DNA of 64,000 bases from Acidobacteriota bacterium (GCA_016929335.1 JAFGIY010000082.1:62001-126000); one strand, 5' to 3'. Positions 8,605 through 19,000 are shown, numbered from the stretch's first letter. Program-made: numbers and translations. The notes: generated by a model from the sequence alone, not told the origin.

Positions 8605-9642
8605 TTATTCTCCGCCCGGCTTCAATCTGAACGATAGGCTTCTCCTCACCGCGGGATTCCAGTATTTCCGGACGCGCGGCAGACGCACGCTAAAGACGGC
8701 GCCGCGCCCGGAACCCGGGCTCGACGCCCAGACCTTCCCGCGATGATCTTTCACAATATTCCTTACAATATAAAGCCCCAGCCCGGTGCCGCGAACACGC
8801 GAGCTTCGTTCATCGGACCCTCTCCAGAACATCTTGAATACATTCTTGAGATCTTCGCCCCGGATTCCTTCTCCGCTGTCCATGACGTCCAGCCGGCAGC
8901 TTCTCAGATCCTTCTGCACTCTCAGGCGGATTTTGGAGTCTTTGGGTGAATAGCGCGCGGCGTTTTCCAGAAGATTGGCCAGAACCACGCGCATCGCCGT
9001 GCGGTCAATCGCGACATGTGCGTCACGGCCTTTTTCCAGAATAATGACCCGGCCCTCCTTTTCATACAGGTGGCGGTCCTCTTCAAGGGCCTCTTCGATA
9101 AAACGCCGCATACTGACGGTCTCAAAGCGGTACCTGCGCCTCATCCTCTCTATTCTCGCCGCTCCCAGAATGCGATCGATCAGGGTCGATAGACGCTCGG
9201 TATCATCGAGCATCATGGAAACGAATTCCCGCCTCTTTTCGTCCGAAAGGTCCCGCAGCGTCATGGTCTCCAGTGCCAGCTGGATGGAAGCCACCGGCGA
9301 CTTGAGCTCGTGGGTGACATTCGAAACGAAAGCGCGCTGCATTTTGTTGAGGCGGTGCTGCTTGATCCAGTAGATAAAAATGACGGTGGCGCCGGCGAGG
9401 ATCAGCGTCAGAAGGATGCCCCCTTCGAGGAGCGGCATCCACCCCAGGCCGTCCGCTTCAACCTGCGTCCTCAGCCTCTCGGCCATTTCGCGGATTTGTG
9501 TGTGTTTTTCAAAATACCAGCGGATCCAGATCACCATGACCAGGATCCACAGAACCTGGATGAAGAGGAAAATGGTGACGGGATGATAGAGCCATCGTGT
9601 ATTAAACTGAATTCGTTTTATCACTCTCAGACCTGTTTCCAA
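8605..9642 (-). CDS. Membrane sensor histidine kinase
   Basis: The 345-aa product has two transmembrane segments (about residues 18-40 and 70-92) framing a short periplasmic loop of ~30 residues, then a HisKA domain with the H-box FVSNVTHELKSPVASIQ. The HATPase domain shows an N-box (LANLLENAARYSPKD), a G1 box (DSGEGI) and a G2 box (RGTGLGLYIV). There is no HAMP, PAS or large sensor domain, so it probably senses through the short loop or the membrane. It autophosphorylates its histidine and passes phosphate to the response regulator encoded 1 bp downstream. The start at 9642 is the ORF-track choice; a methionine near residue 1 of the first transmembrane region fits. Confidence 0.92.
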   Translation of the reverse strand: METGLRVIKRIQFNTRWLYHPVTIFLFIQVLWILVMVIWIRWYFEKHTQIREMAERLRTQVEADGLGWMPLLEGGILLTLILAGATVIFIYWIKQHRLNKMQRAFVSNVTHELKSPVASIQLALETMTLRDLSDEKRREFVSMMLDDTERLSTLIDRILGAARIERMRRRYRFETVSMRRFIEEALEEDRHLYEKEGRVIILEKGRDAHVAIDRTAMRVVLANLLENAARYSPKDSKIRLRVQKDLRSCRLDVMDSGEGIRGEDLKNVFKMFWRGSDERSSRVRGTGLGLYIVRNIVKDHRGKVWASSPGSGRGAVFSVRLPRVRKYWNPAVRRSLSFRLKPGGE

Positions 9643-9693
9643 AAACTGAAAGCAGCCACGAATTCCATTAATTACATCAATTGTTCCGGCGCT

Positions 9694-10896
9694 TCACGGC
9701 TCATCGGTTGAGGCGACCTGAGATTCCTGGCTCTGAAGAAGTCGAATCAGCTCTTCCCCGAACTCACGGATGCGCCACTGGCGCATTCCCGGCAGACGTG
9801 CAAATGAGTTCAGGTCCGCGGGAGGAGTGATGGCCAGAGTTTCCAGCAGATAAGCCGGGAAGACAACGCCCACCGGCAGACTCAATGCCTGGGCCTTTTC
9901 ATTCCGCCATATTTTCAATGCCTCGAGGCGGAGTCTGGCGGCCCGGCCGGGCGCTTTCCAGTTGTTGCGCGAAGGAGGCTCCAGTACCGAGGGATCCTGC
10001 TGCCGGGCTTTATCCATGATGTTCATGATGCTTGACGCATGTTTCCTGGCTACACGGTTGGATATTCCGCGGCGGCTGAACATCTCTTCCGGAGAAAGCG
10101 GCGGCCGCCGCACCAGTTCCATCAGAGTCGAATTATTCATCACCTTGAACGGCGGCACGTCCATTTTCCGCGCGATTTCATCCCGAAAAACATAAAGTGC
10201 ACGCAACGCCAGCTGATCCTGCGGCGCAAGTTCGCGATTGCCTTTGATACGGCGGAATCCTTCTGCATCAAATTCCTTCTCCGGCCTTTCGATGGCGGTG
10301 GCAGCATCGAACTCTTCCTGGGCCCAGCTGAGCCGGCCCTTCACCCGCAGATCCGCTTCAAGAACGTCCCTCAGCCGGAGCAGATGGTGCGTATCCATGG
10401 CGGCATATTCCAGCTGCCCGGAAGCCAGCGGTCTGCGCGACCAGTCGTCGCGCTGCCGGCGCTTCGAGTGATGCACGCCCAGCAGTTGCCCCATCAGAGT
10501 GCTGAGGCCAAGAAATTCGTAGCCGAGCAGCTGCGCCGCAACATGAGTGTCAAAGATGCCGGCAAACTCAAAACCATAATCCCGGCGCAGGCAAAAAATA
10601 TCATAGCCGGCGGCGTGAAAAACTTTTTCCACCAGGCGATTGTTCATCAGCGGCGCGAGTTCTCCAATCCGGTCTACCGCAAGCGGATCGAGGATATAGG
10701 TAAAGCGGTCGGAGGAAATCTGGATCAGGCAGACTTTTTCAAAATAGTGGTACAGGCTGTCGGCCTCGATATCGACGGCGAGCCGCTGAACCGACTTCAG
10801 GTGTTCCAGCATGTCATTGAAACATTCAGGCGTGGCCACTAAGGTGTAGGGAGGCGGCGAGACGACTTCTGCTTCATCAATCGGCAAAGAATTCAT
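9694..10896 (-). CDS. rnd: Ribonuclease D
   Basis: The 400-aa product has a DEDDy 3'-5' exonuclease domain (VDIEADSLYHY with the DxE pair; HAAGYDIFCLRRDYG with the third Asp; QLEYAAMDTHHLL with the Tyr/Asp pair) followed by two HRDC domains (about residues 205-290 and 310-385). This matches the length and layout of bacterial RNase D, which trims the 3' ends of tRNA precursors and other stable RNAs. It is on the same strand as the sensor kinase pair, 52 bp upstream of the kinase, and could share a transcript. Confidence 0.92.
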   Translation of the reverse strand: MNSLPIDEAEVVSPPPYTLVATPECFNDMLEHLKSVQRLAVDIEADSLYHYFEKVCLIQISSDRFTYILDPLAVDRIGELAPLMNNRLVEKVFHAAGYDIFCLRRDYGFEFAGIFDTHVAAQLLGYEFLGLSTLMGQLLGVHHSKRRQRDDWSRRPLASGQLEYAAMDTHHLLRLRDVLEADLRVKGRLSWAQEEFDAATAIERPEKEFDAEGFRRIKGNRELAPQDQLALRALYVFRDEIARKMDVPPFKVMNNSTLMELVRRPPLSPEEMFSRRGISNRVARKHASSIMNIMDKARQQDPSVLEPPSRNNWKAPGRAARLRLEALKIWRNEKAQALSLPVGVVFPAYLLETLAITPPADLNSFARLPGMRQWRIREFGEELIRLLQSQESQVASTDEP

Positions 10897-10992
10897 ACGC
10901 GGAACAGGTTATCAGAATCGCGTTATAAAAGTATATCCAGAACATATGCCGCCGTGAAATTCGTGCAATTCGTGGCCGCCTTGTTGTGCGGC

Positions 10993-12156
10993 TCAGGCGT
11001 AATTTTTTCTGGAAAGCCTGCGCAACCGTTGCACCACCGATTCCAGTATCTTGAAGGCCCTGTCAATCTCGTCGTCGGTATTGTGGTAACACAGGCTGAA
11101 GCGCAGCGATCCCTGAACCACTTCCGGCCTCAGGCCCATCGCCGTCAGCACATGGGAAGGATCGAGTGCGCCTGAAGAGCAGGCGGATCCGGTAGAAATC
11201 GCGACTCCCTGGAGATCGAGGGCGATGACCGCGCCTTCGCCATCCACGCCTTCGAACGAGACGTTTGTAATATGCGGCAGGCGGGGTGGCCGGCCGTTGA
11301 CCCGGGTCCCCGGAATTCGCGTCAGGATCTGATTTTCGAGCCGGTCGCGCAGGGCGCCGACGCGCGTCTGCATTTCCTGCAAACGCTCCCAGGCCAGTCG
11401 GGCTGCCGCGCCAAGTCCCGCAATCGCGGGCACGTTTTCCGTGCCGGCGCGGCGTTTGCGTTCATGCGATCCGCCGGTCATGAAAGGAGTCAGTTTGGTT
11501 CCCTTCCCGATATAGAGAACTCCCACGCCTTTGGGACCATGAATTTTGTGGCCGGACATCGAGAGCAGGTCGACGCCGAGCTCGCGGACGTTCGTGGGAA
11601 TTTTCCCCACGGATTGAACGGCGTCGGTATGAAGGAGGATTTTGCGGCGCCTGGCGATTCCGCTGATCTCTTCTATGGGCTGAATAACGCCGGTCTCGTT
11701 GTTGGCATGCATCACGGAGATCAGCAGGGTGGTTTCGCGAATGGCGGCCTCAATCGCCCCTGGATCCACGCGCCCTGAAGCGTCAACGGAAACATAAGTG
11801 ACCTCGGCTCCGGCGCTTTCCATTGATTTGCAGGTGGCCAGAACCGCCGGGTGCTCGATTTTGGTGGTGACGATATGATTCCCCGAACGATAGCCGCTCC
11901 GGAAAACGCCCCAGAGTGCCGCATTGTCCGATTCAGTCCCTCCGGAAGTGAAAACGATTTCGCGCGTGTCCGCGCCGATCAGTTCCGCAACAGAACGCCG
12001 GGAGGCTTCCACGCAGGTCCGCGCTTCCTGGCCGAAGATATGAACGGAGCTGGCGTTGCCGAAATTCTCCCGGAAATACGGCAGCATGGCGTCCAGCACG
12101 ATTTCGTCCATTCGAGTGGTCGCGCTATTATCCAGATAGATTCTTTCCTTCATCAT
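10993..12156 (-). CDS. Cysteine desulfurase (NifS/IscS family)
   Basis: The 387-aa PLP enzyme shows the N-terminal YLDNSATT, the PLP-lysine motif SMSGHKIHGPKG, and the active-site cysteine loop STGSACSSGALDPSHVL. It abstracts sulfur from L-cysteine to supply persulfide for Fe-S clusters, tRNA thiolation or other acceptors. The short loop around the cysteine (SACSSG) is the class I NifS/IscS form. No iscU or thiI gene lies next to it, so which sulfur pathway it feeds is not shown; in many Acidobacteriota and Firmicutes such stand-alone copies serve tRNA thiolation with MnmA, which I do not see here. Confidence 0.92.
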   Translation of the reverse strand: MMKERIYLDNSATTRMDEIVLDAMLPYFRENFGNASSVHIFGQEARTCVEASRRSVAELIGADTREIVFTSGGTESDNAALWGVFRSGYRSGNHIVTTKIEHPAVLATCKSMESAGAEVTYVSVDASGRVDPGAIEAAIRETTLLISVMHANNETGVIQPIEEISGIARRRKILLHTDAVQSVGKIPTNVRELGVDLLSMSGHKIHGPKGVGVLYIGKGTKLTPFMTGGSHERKRRAGTENVPAIAGLGAAARLAWERLQEMQTRVGALRDRLENQILTRIPGTRVNGRPPRLPHITNVSFEGVDGEGAVIALDLQGVAISTGSACSSGALDPSHVLTAMGLRPEVVQGSLRFSLCYHNTDDEIDRAFKILESVVQRLRRLSRKNYA

Positions 12157-12245
12157 GCCCTAGAATAGCATATTCTGAGTGGTGCCGGGATCGGTGCGGA
12201 TAATGCAGAGATCCGCGTTTTTTGAAAACACTTGCGTTCTATAAA

Positions 12246-12340
12246 TCGGGGTCGGCCTTTTGGGGACACGGATCAGTATTGTCTGAAATCGAAACAGCTT
12301 TGTTTCCGATCCCAATACCGACCCCCGACCCTGATTTCTA
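12246..12340. repeat. Inverted repeat of the TCGGGGTCGG family
   Basis: ATCGGGGTCGG near 12246 faces CCGACCCCCGACCCTGAT near 12323-12340, and the core carries GATCCCAATACCGA. The same GGGGTCGG/CCGATACCGATCCC words make a 21-bp stem at 43201-43273. It sits just upstream of the DUF62 gene, whose paralogue at 49 kb has a REP hairpin instead. Confidence 0.6.
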
Positions 12341-12353
12341 GAAGGAGCGAATT

Positions 12354-13133
12354 ATGGCTATCATCACATTTCTGTCTGATTTTGGATTGCAGGACCATTT
12401 CGTTGCCGCCGTGAAAGGAGTTATGTTGAGCCTGAATCCGGATGTGACCTTCGTGGATATCAGCCATCAGATTCCCCCGCAGGATATTTTTACGGGCGCC
12501 TTTACGTTGAGCCAGGCCTATTCTTATTTTCCTTCGGGCACAATTCATCTGGCAGTGGTCGATCCAGGCGTGGGGACCGCGCGCAAAGTGCTGGCCGCGA
12601 CTGCAGGCGGGCATTACTTCGTAGCTCCCGACAACGGGATCCTCAGCTACATCATTGACGCACATGAGGACTTCACGGCCTATGAAGTCACCGCGGACCA
12701 CTATTTCCGCAAGCCGCTATCGGCCACTTTTCATGCACGCGACATTTTTGCTCCTGTTGCGGCATGGATCAGCCGGAGAATTGAACTGCACCAGCTCGGT
12801 CCGGTGCTGAAATCGCCCGTTCGGCTGCAGATCCCCGCGCTGAAGCGCGTGAGAGACGCATTGATCCAGGGCACTATCCTGGCAGTGGACCATTTCGGCA
12901 ATCTCATAACGAATCTCAAGCCGGATGACGTGCCTGCCTCTTTCAGGATTCTGGCGGGCCAGAAGGAAATTACCGGCTTTCGCAGAACCTATAGTGAAGG
13001 CAATCCGGGGGAGCTCATTGTCATCACCGGCTCAACAGGATATCTCGAGATCGCGGTGAGAGCGGGATCGGCGGCAGCGACGCTGAATCTGAAAGCCGGT
13101 TCCCCGATTGGCGTCATTCCTATTAACAGCTGA
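12354..13133 (+). CDS. SAM hydroxide adenosyltransferase (DUF62/SAM-hydrolase family), copy 1
   Basis: The 259-aa product has the DUF62 hallmarks: ITFLSDFGLQDHFVAAVKG at the N-terminus, HLAVVDPGVG, FVAPDNGILS and FHARDIFAPVAAWI, with a C-terminal beta-barrel ending GYLEIAVRAGSAA. The family splits S-adenosylmethionine with water to adenosine and methionine; the related fluorinase and chlorinase enzymes use halide. The Asp/Arg/His set expected of the hydroxide-dependent branch (D in SDFG, R and H in HARD) is present, which favours hydrolase over halogenase. AAGGAGCG precedes the ATG. A diverged second copy is at 48791-49576. Confidence 0.85.
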   Translation: MAIITFLSDFGLQDHFVAAVKGVMLSLNPDVTFVDISHQIPPQDIFTGAFTLSQAYSYFPSGTIHLAVVDPGVGTARKVLAATAGGHYFVAPDNGILSYIIDAHEDFTAYEVTADHYFRKPLSATFHARDIFAPVAAWISRRIELHQLGPVLKSPVRLQIPALKRVRDALIQGTILAVDHFGNLITNLKPDDVPASFRILAGQKEITGFRRTYSEGNPGELIVITGSTGYLEIAVRAGSAAATLNLKAGSPIGVIPINS

Positions 13134-13147
13134 TTTCGTGATAATGC

Positions 13148-14056
13148 GTGGCTGCTTTTATGGCTGCAACTCAAGGATCTCTTTTCCAGCCTCCGGAGCG
13201 CAAGTCGACGCTGCGCGTCGGCCCTGCAGGCTGGAATTACAAAGACTGGGAAGGAATTGTCTATCCTTCGGGTGGATCGCCGGATGCGCTTGCGTTTCTG
13301 GCGGACTACTGCGACACAATCGAGATAAACAGCTCCTTTTATGCTCCTCCGCGACCGAAGGACGCGGCAGCCTGGGCTCGCCGGGTGCGCAATAATCCGA
13401 GATTCCGGTTCACGGCAAAAGCCTGGCAACGGCTCTCACACGAACGGGGCACGGCAGACGAATCTTCATTATCAAAGGATTGCGATGCCGTGCGCGGCTC
13501 GATGGCGCCGCTGGTGGAGGCAGGGATTCTGGGTGCGCTGCTGATCCAGTTCCCATGGAGCTTCCGTTGCACGCCGGAAAATCAGGAGTATCTCGACAAG
13601 CTTTTTCGCCATTTGCGGGAATTTCCTCTTGCGCTGGAAGTCCGCCATGCCGGATGGGATTCGAAACCTTTTTACGATTTTTTGCGAGAACGCAGCGTGG
13701 CTTTCTGCAATGTGGATCAGCCGGTGATCGGGAAGTCGATCAGGCCGGGTGCGCAGGCGACGGCGCGGATCGGTTACCACCGGCTTCACGGCCGCAACTA
13801 TGCGAACTGGTTCAAAGAAGATGCCGGCCGGGACGCGCGGTACGATTACCTGTACACAAAAGAAGAAATCCGCCTGCTGTCGGCACAGATCCGGCAGGTG
13901 CAGCAGAGCACTGAAGAGACCTACGCGATAACGAACAACCATTTCCGCGGCCAGGCGCTGGTCAACGCCATGGAAATCCTGGAAGAGCTGGACGGCGTTC
14001 GCCCCGCGGCTCCGCCTCTGCTGGTCGAATCCTATCCCGACCGCTTCAGACCTTAG
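13148..14056 (+). CDS. DUF72 family protein (YecE-like)
   Basis: The 302-aa product is a TIM-barrel-like DUF72 protein: LRVGPAGWNYKDWEGIVYPSG near the N-terminus, EINSSFYAPPRPKDAAAWARR, LIQFPWSFRCTPEN, and the C-terminal YAITNNHFRGQALVNAMEI. The biochemical function of the family is not established. It begins with GTG at 13148 (an ATG four codons later is an alternative) only 14 bp after the DUF62 stop, so the two are likely co-transcribed. Confidence 0.85.
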   Translation: MAAFMAATQGSLFQPPERKSTLRVGPAGWNYKDWEGIVYPSGGSPDALAFLADYCDTIEINSSFYAPPRPKDAAAWARRVRNNPRFRFTAKAWQRLSHERGTADESSLSKDCDAVRGSMAPLVEAGILGALLIQFPWSFRCTPENQEYLDKLFRHLREFPLALEVRHAGWDSKPFYDFLRERSVAFCNVDQPVIGKSIRPGAQATARIGYHRLHGRNYANWFKEDAGRDARYDYLYTKEEIRLLSAQIRQVQQSTEETYAITNNHFRGQALVNAMEILEELDGVRPAAPPLLVESYPDRFRP

Positions 14057-14168
14057 AGCCTTAGAGGCTTCGAGTCTTAGAGTTGAAATCCGTCCCGGCA
14101 CGATATCTTGGGTGGATTTTTTCGGCGTCCAATGGTATAAAACTTGCCGCTTCATTCTCTGGTGAAAT

Positions 14169-14243
<75 letters not shown>

Positions 14244-14244
<1 letters not shown>

Positions 14245-14318
14245 GCCTTCGCCAAGGCTTCGGCTGGCAAGCCGAAACCTTAAGAAGGCTGCCCGCCATA
14301 GCTTTAGCGAAAGCGGGC
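14244..14318. repeat. Palindrome chain fused to the tRNA 3' end
   Basis: Beginning at the terminal A of the tRNA CCA: AGCCTT-CGCC-AAGGCT (14244-14259), TTCGGCT-GGCA-AGCCGAA (14259-14276, 7 bp perfect) and GCCCGC...GCGGGC (14291-14318) with an alternative inner fold GCTTT-AGCG-AAAGC. Similar strings (GCCTTCGC, CCCGCC..TAGC..AGCGAAAGCGGG) occur downstream of tRNA genes in other environmental genomes, to my recollection, so this looks like a tRNA-tail element and not a simple terminator. The following 14319-14781 stretch has no gene that I recognise; an imperfect TTTCCTGA...TCAGGAAA repeat at ~14343-14369 is the only other structure. Confidence 0.7.
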
Positions 14319-14781
14319 TGCTATTACCTAAACCGCTAAATTTTCCTGAAATATAAATCCTTCTCAGGAAATAACTCTGTTCTCAAGTTGTATCATCTTT
14401 CAACAAATCAGGTTGGGGGAATAATCGTTCAATGACATTTGTTTCATCCGCAGAGCCTTACCCAACCTGAACAGCATTATGTTGGCCTGACGGATGACCT
14501 TGATCAGCGATTGCGGGACCATAATAATGGCCGTTCCCGGCAGATAAGCCCAAGAACGCCTGAAGTGTCGATATTTTTTACATTTTGCGGCAATCCAAAA
14601 TAGGTATTAATTTCAGTAAGTTACGGTAGCGTTAGTTGTTACTTCCCTATTCACCTGCCGGATTTTTTTACAGTCCATAGCCCGGAATCAGACAACCAAA
14701 TAAATCAGCCGAAAGAGCAATATTCCTTTAAATATTGATATATCAGGAGTTGCTGGAATTATCGTGGAACAGAAGGCACAA

Positions 14782-14797
14782 TGGCACCTTTCTTGCT
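14782..14797 (+). promoter_or_regulatory. Sigma-54 (RpoN) promoter of the PEP-CTERM gene
   Basis: TGGCAC-CTTTC-TTGCT is an exact match to the -24/-12 consensus, with GG and GC separated by ten bases. Transcription would begin near 14808, leaving a ~124-nt leader before the PEP-CTERM start. In several proteobacteria, PEP-CTERM genes are controlled by RpoN with the PrsK/PrsR system, which fits this placement. No enhancer site was identified by eye. Confidence 0.85.
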
Positions 14798-14931
14798 AAA
14801 GGAAAGAAGGGAGCGAGCGGCTTGGCCAACGGTCAGGACAATGCTTTCGTACTCCAAAACAGCATTAAAGTTATCTTTCCAGGCGAAACTGCTAATTCAC
14901 CGCAGCGCGCTGAAAGATAGAGGGAACAGCG

Positions 14932-15597
14932 ATGAATACGAAAAGCAAATTCAATAAAAAATTATTCGGCTTGGGAAAATCAATATCAATGTTTGTATTC
15001 CTGCTACTGATCGCAGGATCTGCCTGGGCTTCTTCCATATCTATGTCTTTTGACCCTACTCCGGTTGAAAGGAATATCGGTGAGCCGTGGGAATTGGATA
15101 TCAACCTTGATGGGAATTACCAGCTGCAGCAGGGCGTATTAGTCTACTATCACATCGATTTTCGATACGATTCCGGTGTTATAGAGTTTCAGAGCGCCAC
15201 TTTCGGAAACAGCGTTCTTAATGGCTGGTCCGGCGGATCGACAAGCTACGAAGATTTGTTTTTCGATCCCGGGGATCCCTACAATCTCAATAAATATCTT
15301 CGTCTTAAAATATCCGGCGTTTTGTTCGAAGGCAGTTCGATAGCGTTTAATCCTCCCGACAATCTTTTCGCAACAGTTTTATTTAAAGCGGTCGGAATTG
15401 GTGAGAGTGTCTTTTCCCACAGAGGCGGGGGTTTTGCCGGTAGCGGCTTAGGTGATGATTATGAATACCTTAGCTTCTATCAGACGGCTCCCGGCCACAT
15501 TACGGTATCAGGTGAAGCACAAGTGCCAGAGCCCTCCACCTTGTTCCTTCTCGGATTTGGATTGATCGGCCTGGCATCATTGCGCAGGAGAAAATAG
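14932..15597 (+). CDS. PEP-CTERM-sorted secreted protein with cohesin-like domain
   Basis: The 221-aa precursor has a signal peptide (SMFVFLLLIAGSAWA, residues ~18-33), a ~160-residue beta-rich domain reminiscent of cohesin/dockerin-type proteins (a leading SISMSFDPTPVERNIGEPWELDI strand, then segments YYHIDFRYDSGVIEF and NLFATVLFKAVG), and a textbook PEP-CTERM tail: VPEPSTLFLLGFGLIGLAS followed by LRRRK. Exosortase would cleave the tail and anchor or release the protein at the cell surface, often with exopolysaccharide. No exosortase or polysaccharide gene is in the window. GAGGGA lies 9 bases before the ATG. Expression is likely RpoN-dependent (promoter at 14782). Confidence 0.92.
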   Translation: MNTKSKFNKKLFGLGKSISMFVFLLLIAGSAWASSISMSFDPTPVERNIGEPWELDINLDGNYQLQQGVLVYYHIDFRYDSGVIEFQSATFGNSVLNGWSGGSTSYEDLFFDPGDPYNLNKYLRLKISGVLFEGSSIAFNPPDNLFATVLFKAVGIGESVFSHRGGGFAGSGLGDDYEYLSFYQTAPGHITVSGEAQVPEPSTLFLLGFGLIGLASLRRRK

Positions 15598-15777
15598 GGA
15601 GCTTCATTTGCATATCAGGAATTGAAACAGACTATTAAACGATGTCTCAGGGTTCGACTATAAAATGCCCCTTCAGCAATTGAGGCGGGAAATGCAGAGA
15701 GGTGCCACTGGGACCGGATGGGTGGACGCAACGCCAAAACTGCTGCCAACGCTTCCTGATGCGGTTCGCGGCCGCGC

Positions 15778-15868
15778 GCTGTCAGCTCTCAGCACTCGGC
15801 TTTGTTGTCTATTTCGATTAGTTGCAGCTTTTATTAACAGAAAAGCCTCCTGGCAAAACGCAAAGAAG
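15778..15868 (-). repeat. Intergenic repeat family 2 (TTCTTTGCGTTTTG...CTGACAG), minus-strand copy
   Basis: Read on the minus strand: TTCTTTGCGTTTTGCCAGGAGGCTTTTCTGTTAATAAAAGCTG...CCGAGTGCTGAGAGCTGACAG. It aligns with the plus-strand copy at 40193-40310 over the same blocks (TTTCTTTGCGTTTTGC, TTTTCTGTTAA/TTTTCCTGTTAA, GAGTRCTGA...GCTGACAG). It occupies part of the 15598-16084 spacer, which otherwise shows no gene. Confidence 0.65.
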
Positions 15869-16084
15869 TCATAGATAAAGGCTCTATCCACTCTCTGTGA
15901 CGGATCGAATGGCAGTGCATGTAGATCCCATTCGTGTTTGGCTGCCCTGGAATTCTCTCAGCTTTGATATTCACCCATAAATCCCGGTTTCTATTTGTGA
16001 ACCTGATATATATTATCGGCGTTGGAATACTTGTTCCCCTCACGAGCGCACTTGCATGAAAAAGCGATTTAAGGAAATTTTCAA

Positions 16085-19000
16085 GTGACAAGCCGACGCC
16101 GCACATTCCGCGTTTTTATCAGTTCAACCTTCGAAGATCTCAAGGAAGAACGCGAGGCGCTGCAGCGCAAAGTTTTCCGCAACCTGGCAAAGCTCTGTGA
16201 ACAATACCAGGCCGGATTTCAGGCCATTGATTTGCGCTGGGGCGTTCGCGACGAGGCGGCCCTTGACCAGAAGACAATGGACATCTGCCTCCGCGAGATT
16301 GAGCGCTGCCAGCGCACCGGAATCAAGCCGAACTTCATCATGCTGTTGGGTCAGCGCTATGGCTGGCGACCATTGCCATCCCGGATTGAGGCAGTCGAAT
16401 TTGAGCATGTCCTGGAAGCGATCGGCAGCTCTGAGGAAAAGGCGATGCTGAGCCGCTGGTACAGGCTGGATGAGAATGCCGATCCGCCGGAGTATGCGCT
16501 GCAGCCGCGGACTGAGCAATGGACAGATTCCGAGCTTTGGAGCTCCCTTGAAGCTCGTCTCCACGGGATTCTATGCAATGGGGCACGGGCGGCGGGCATA
16601 GCCGCAGGGCAGATGGTGAAATACGAGGCATCCGCCACCCATCAGGAGATCCTGAAAGGGCTCGGATCGACGCCCGAGGATCGCCGGCACGTGTTTGCGT
16701 TCTGCCGGGATGTTCCGGATGAAGGCCGCGATCCGGAGCTGGTCAACCTGAAAAAATTCCTCGCTGAGCGGCTTCCATCCGCAAACATATTGTCCTATGC
16801 ACCGGGTGATTTTGCGCGCCTCTGCCAGGACGTCGAGCGGGTGCTTGCGCCGATTATTGAAAGCGAGGCTGCCAAATTCAGATCGGGCCCGTCGCAGGAA
16901 CTTGCGATGGAGATCGAGACGCATGATGTCTTCTCTCGGGAACGGTCGCAGGTTTTCGGGCGCAATGATGTTTTGGACAAGATCGCGGATTACGTTGGCG
17001 CCGGCGATAGCCGGGTGCTGATACTGCTCGGTGCTTCAGGCTCCGGTAAATCGGCGGTAATGGCGCAGGCTTCGGAGCGTGTCCGATTGAGTCAGTCCAA
17101 CGCTGTGGTAATCCGCCGTTTCGTGGGTATTTCCCCTGAATCATCAAACGGGCTTGCTTTGCTGCGCAGCCTCTGCCTGCAAATCGGCGAGGCTTACGGC
17201 GCCAGAGGCGAAATGCCCGTTGAATTCAAAGAAGTGGAGCGCATATTCCATGAGCGGCTCGGGCTTGCCTCACCTGGAGCCCCGCTCGTAATTTTTGTCG
17301 ATGGCCTGAACCAGCTCGGGAAGGACGATCCCGCAAGCTCACTGAACTGGCTTAGCGGACCGCGGCCGCCGCATTGCCGTATCATCGTCTCAACCACGGA
17401 ACCTGCGCCGGTCTTGCGCGAAAGCCGGGTTCTCACACTCAGCGCCCTGTCTCGCGCGGATGCCGAGGCAGCCCTCGATTACTGGCTTGAGGCGGCCCAC
17501 AGGAAGCTCCGGCCCGATCAGCGCGAGATTCTGCTGTCGGCATTCGACCGGTGCAGCCTTCCGCTTTACCTGAGACTGGCTTTTGAGGAAGCGCGGGGAT
17601 GGGCATCCTACTTCCCGCTGAAAAAATGTCTGCTCGGGGATGGGGTGGACGGGATAATCCAAACCTTCTTCGACCGGCTCTCTTTGGAATCTAATCACGG
17701 ATCCCCGCTGGTCAGCCGCAGCCTAGGCTATCTGGCCGCGTCGCGGTATGGGCTGTCAGAAGATGAGATGATCAAATTGCTCTCTGCAGACAGGATCGTG
17801 TGGAAAGATTTTCGGAACCGCGCTCATCACGAACCGCCGGAGCACAGCCTGCCCGTAATCGTGTGGTCGCGGCTCCATTTCGATCTGGAGCCGTATCTCT
17901 CCGAGCGAATAGCGGGCGAAGCGCAGGTCATCGCCTTCTATCATTCGCAGGTGCGAGAAGCAGCCACCAGGCATTACCTTGACAGCAGGATAGCGTGGCA
18001 CCGTCATCTGCACATGGCACGTCTTTTCGAACGCGCATGCACAGACCGTAACAGATATCTGCCGAGGAAGCGTGCCATCGGGGAGATGGCTTACCATTAC
18101 AGGATTTGCAATAACCGGCGAAAACTGAAATCCCTGTATGCCGACATGTCCTTCATCTGCAGTTACGTGAAATGCCACAACGCATTCGATCTGAAAGATG
18201 AAATCCAGATGGCGCCGGATCCATGCGTCGATGGAGAAATGCGCTCCTTCATCGCCGATACTGCGTTGCTGCTGGCAAAATACCCGGAGCAGGCCCCCCA
18301 GCTTCTCTATAAAGAGCTCAGCGCCGAATCCTGTCGAAGGCAGGCGGAACTGCTGGCCGTTCGCCCGTGGATCCGGGCCGATCGCATCCGCCTCGAAGAA
18401 ACAGCCGGAGATTTCTCGATTGGCGTATCTCCCGCGGTCAGCACGGAGATGAGGGTTGAGGCCAGTTGCGTCGCGGTGAAAGCGAACCTTGCCTTCATTC
18501 ACAACGCGTCAAACAAGATTGAGCTGATCCGAACCGGCGACCTGAGACCCCGCGGCGAGATCCTGCTGCCCCACCCTTCCCGTGCGATAGGAATGATGCT
18601 TTGTGATCCATGGGGCAGATTGCTGGCCCTTGTGTACGACGACGGGGAAATCGAATTTCTCAAGACTGTTTTCGATACCGCCGGCAATATACTTTCCACC
18701 AGCCGTGTTCACCGGGGCACATGCAACACAGGCAGATTTGGCCTTCTATCCGCGTGTGCATTACCGGATGAAATCATCTACCAGGCGCCTGACCGCCGTG
18801 TGATAAGCCTCCAAATGGATGCCGGAGGCAAGGTTTCACAAAGTGAAATCAAGTGTAACAGAGGAATTCTTCAGAATTATTTCTGCAGCAATACTCGGTG
18901 CTTCGCGTGGAAAGATGGGAAGGATAACCTGCTGGCGTTCCCTGAGCTTGATCAGACCATTGCTCTCGATTACCGGGCCACAGCAGTGTGCCGTTCTGGG

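Noticed and set aside
12354-13133. Fluorinase or chlorinase
   Set aside because: The visible active-site residues (Asp, Arg, His in HARD) fit the hydroxide-dependent hydrolase branch, which is far more common in bacteria without halogenated natural products.
14735-14920. 61-aa plus-strand ORF upstream of the PEP-CTERM gene
   Set aside because: It overlaps the sigma-54 promoter and has no recognisable features.
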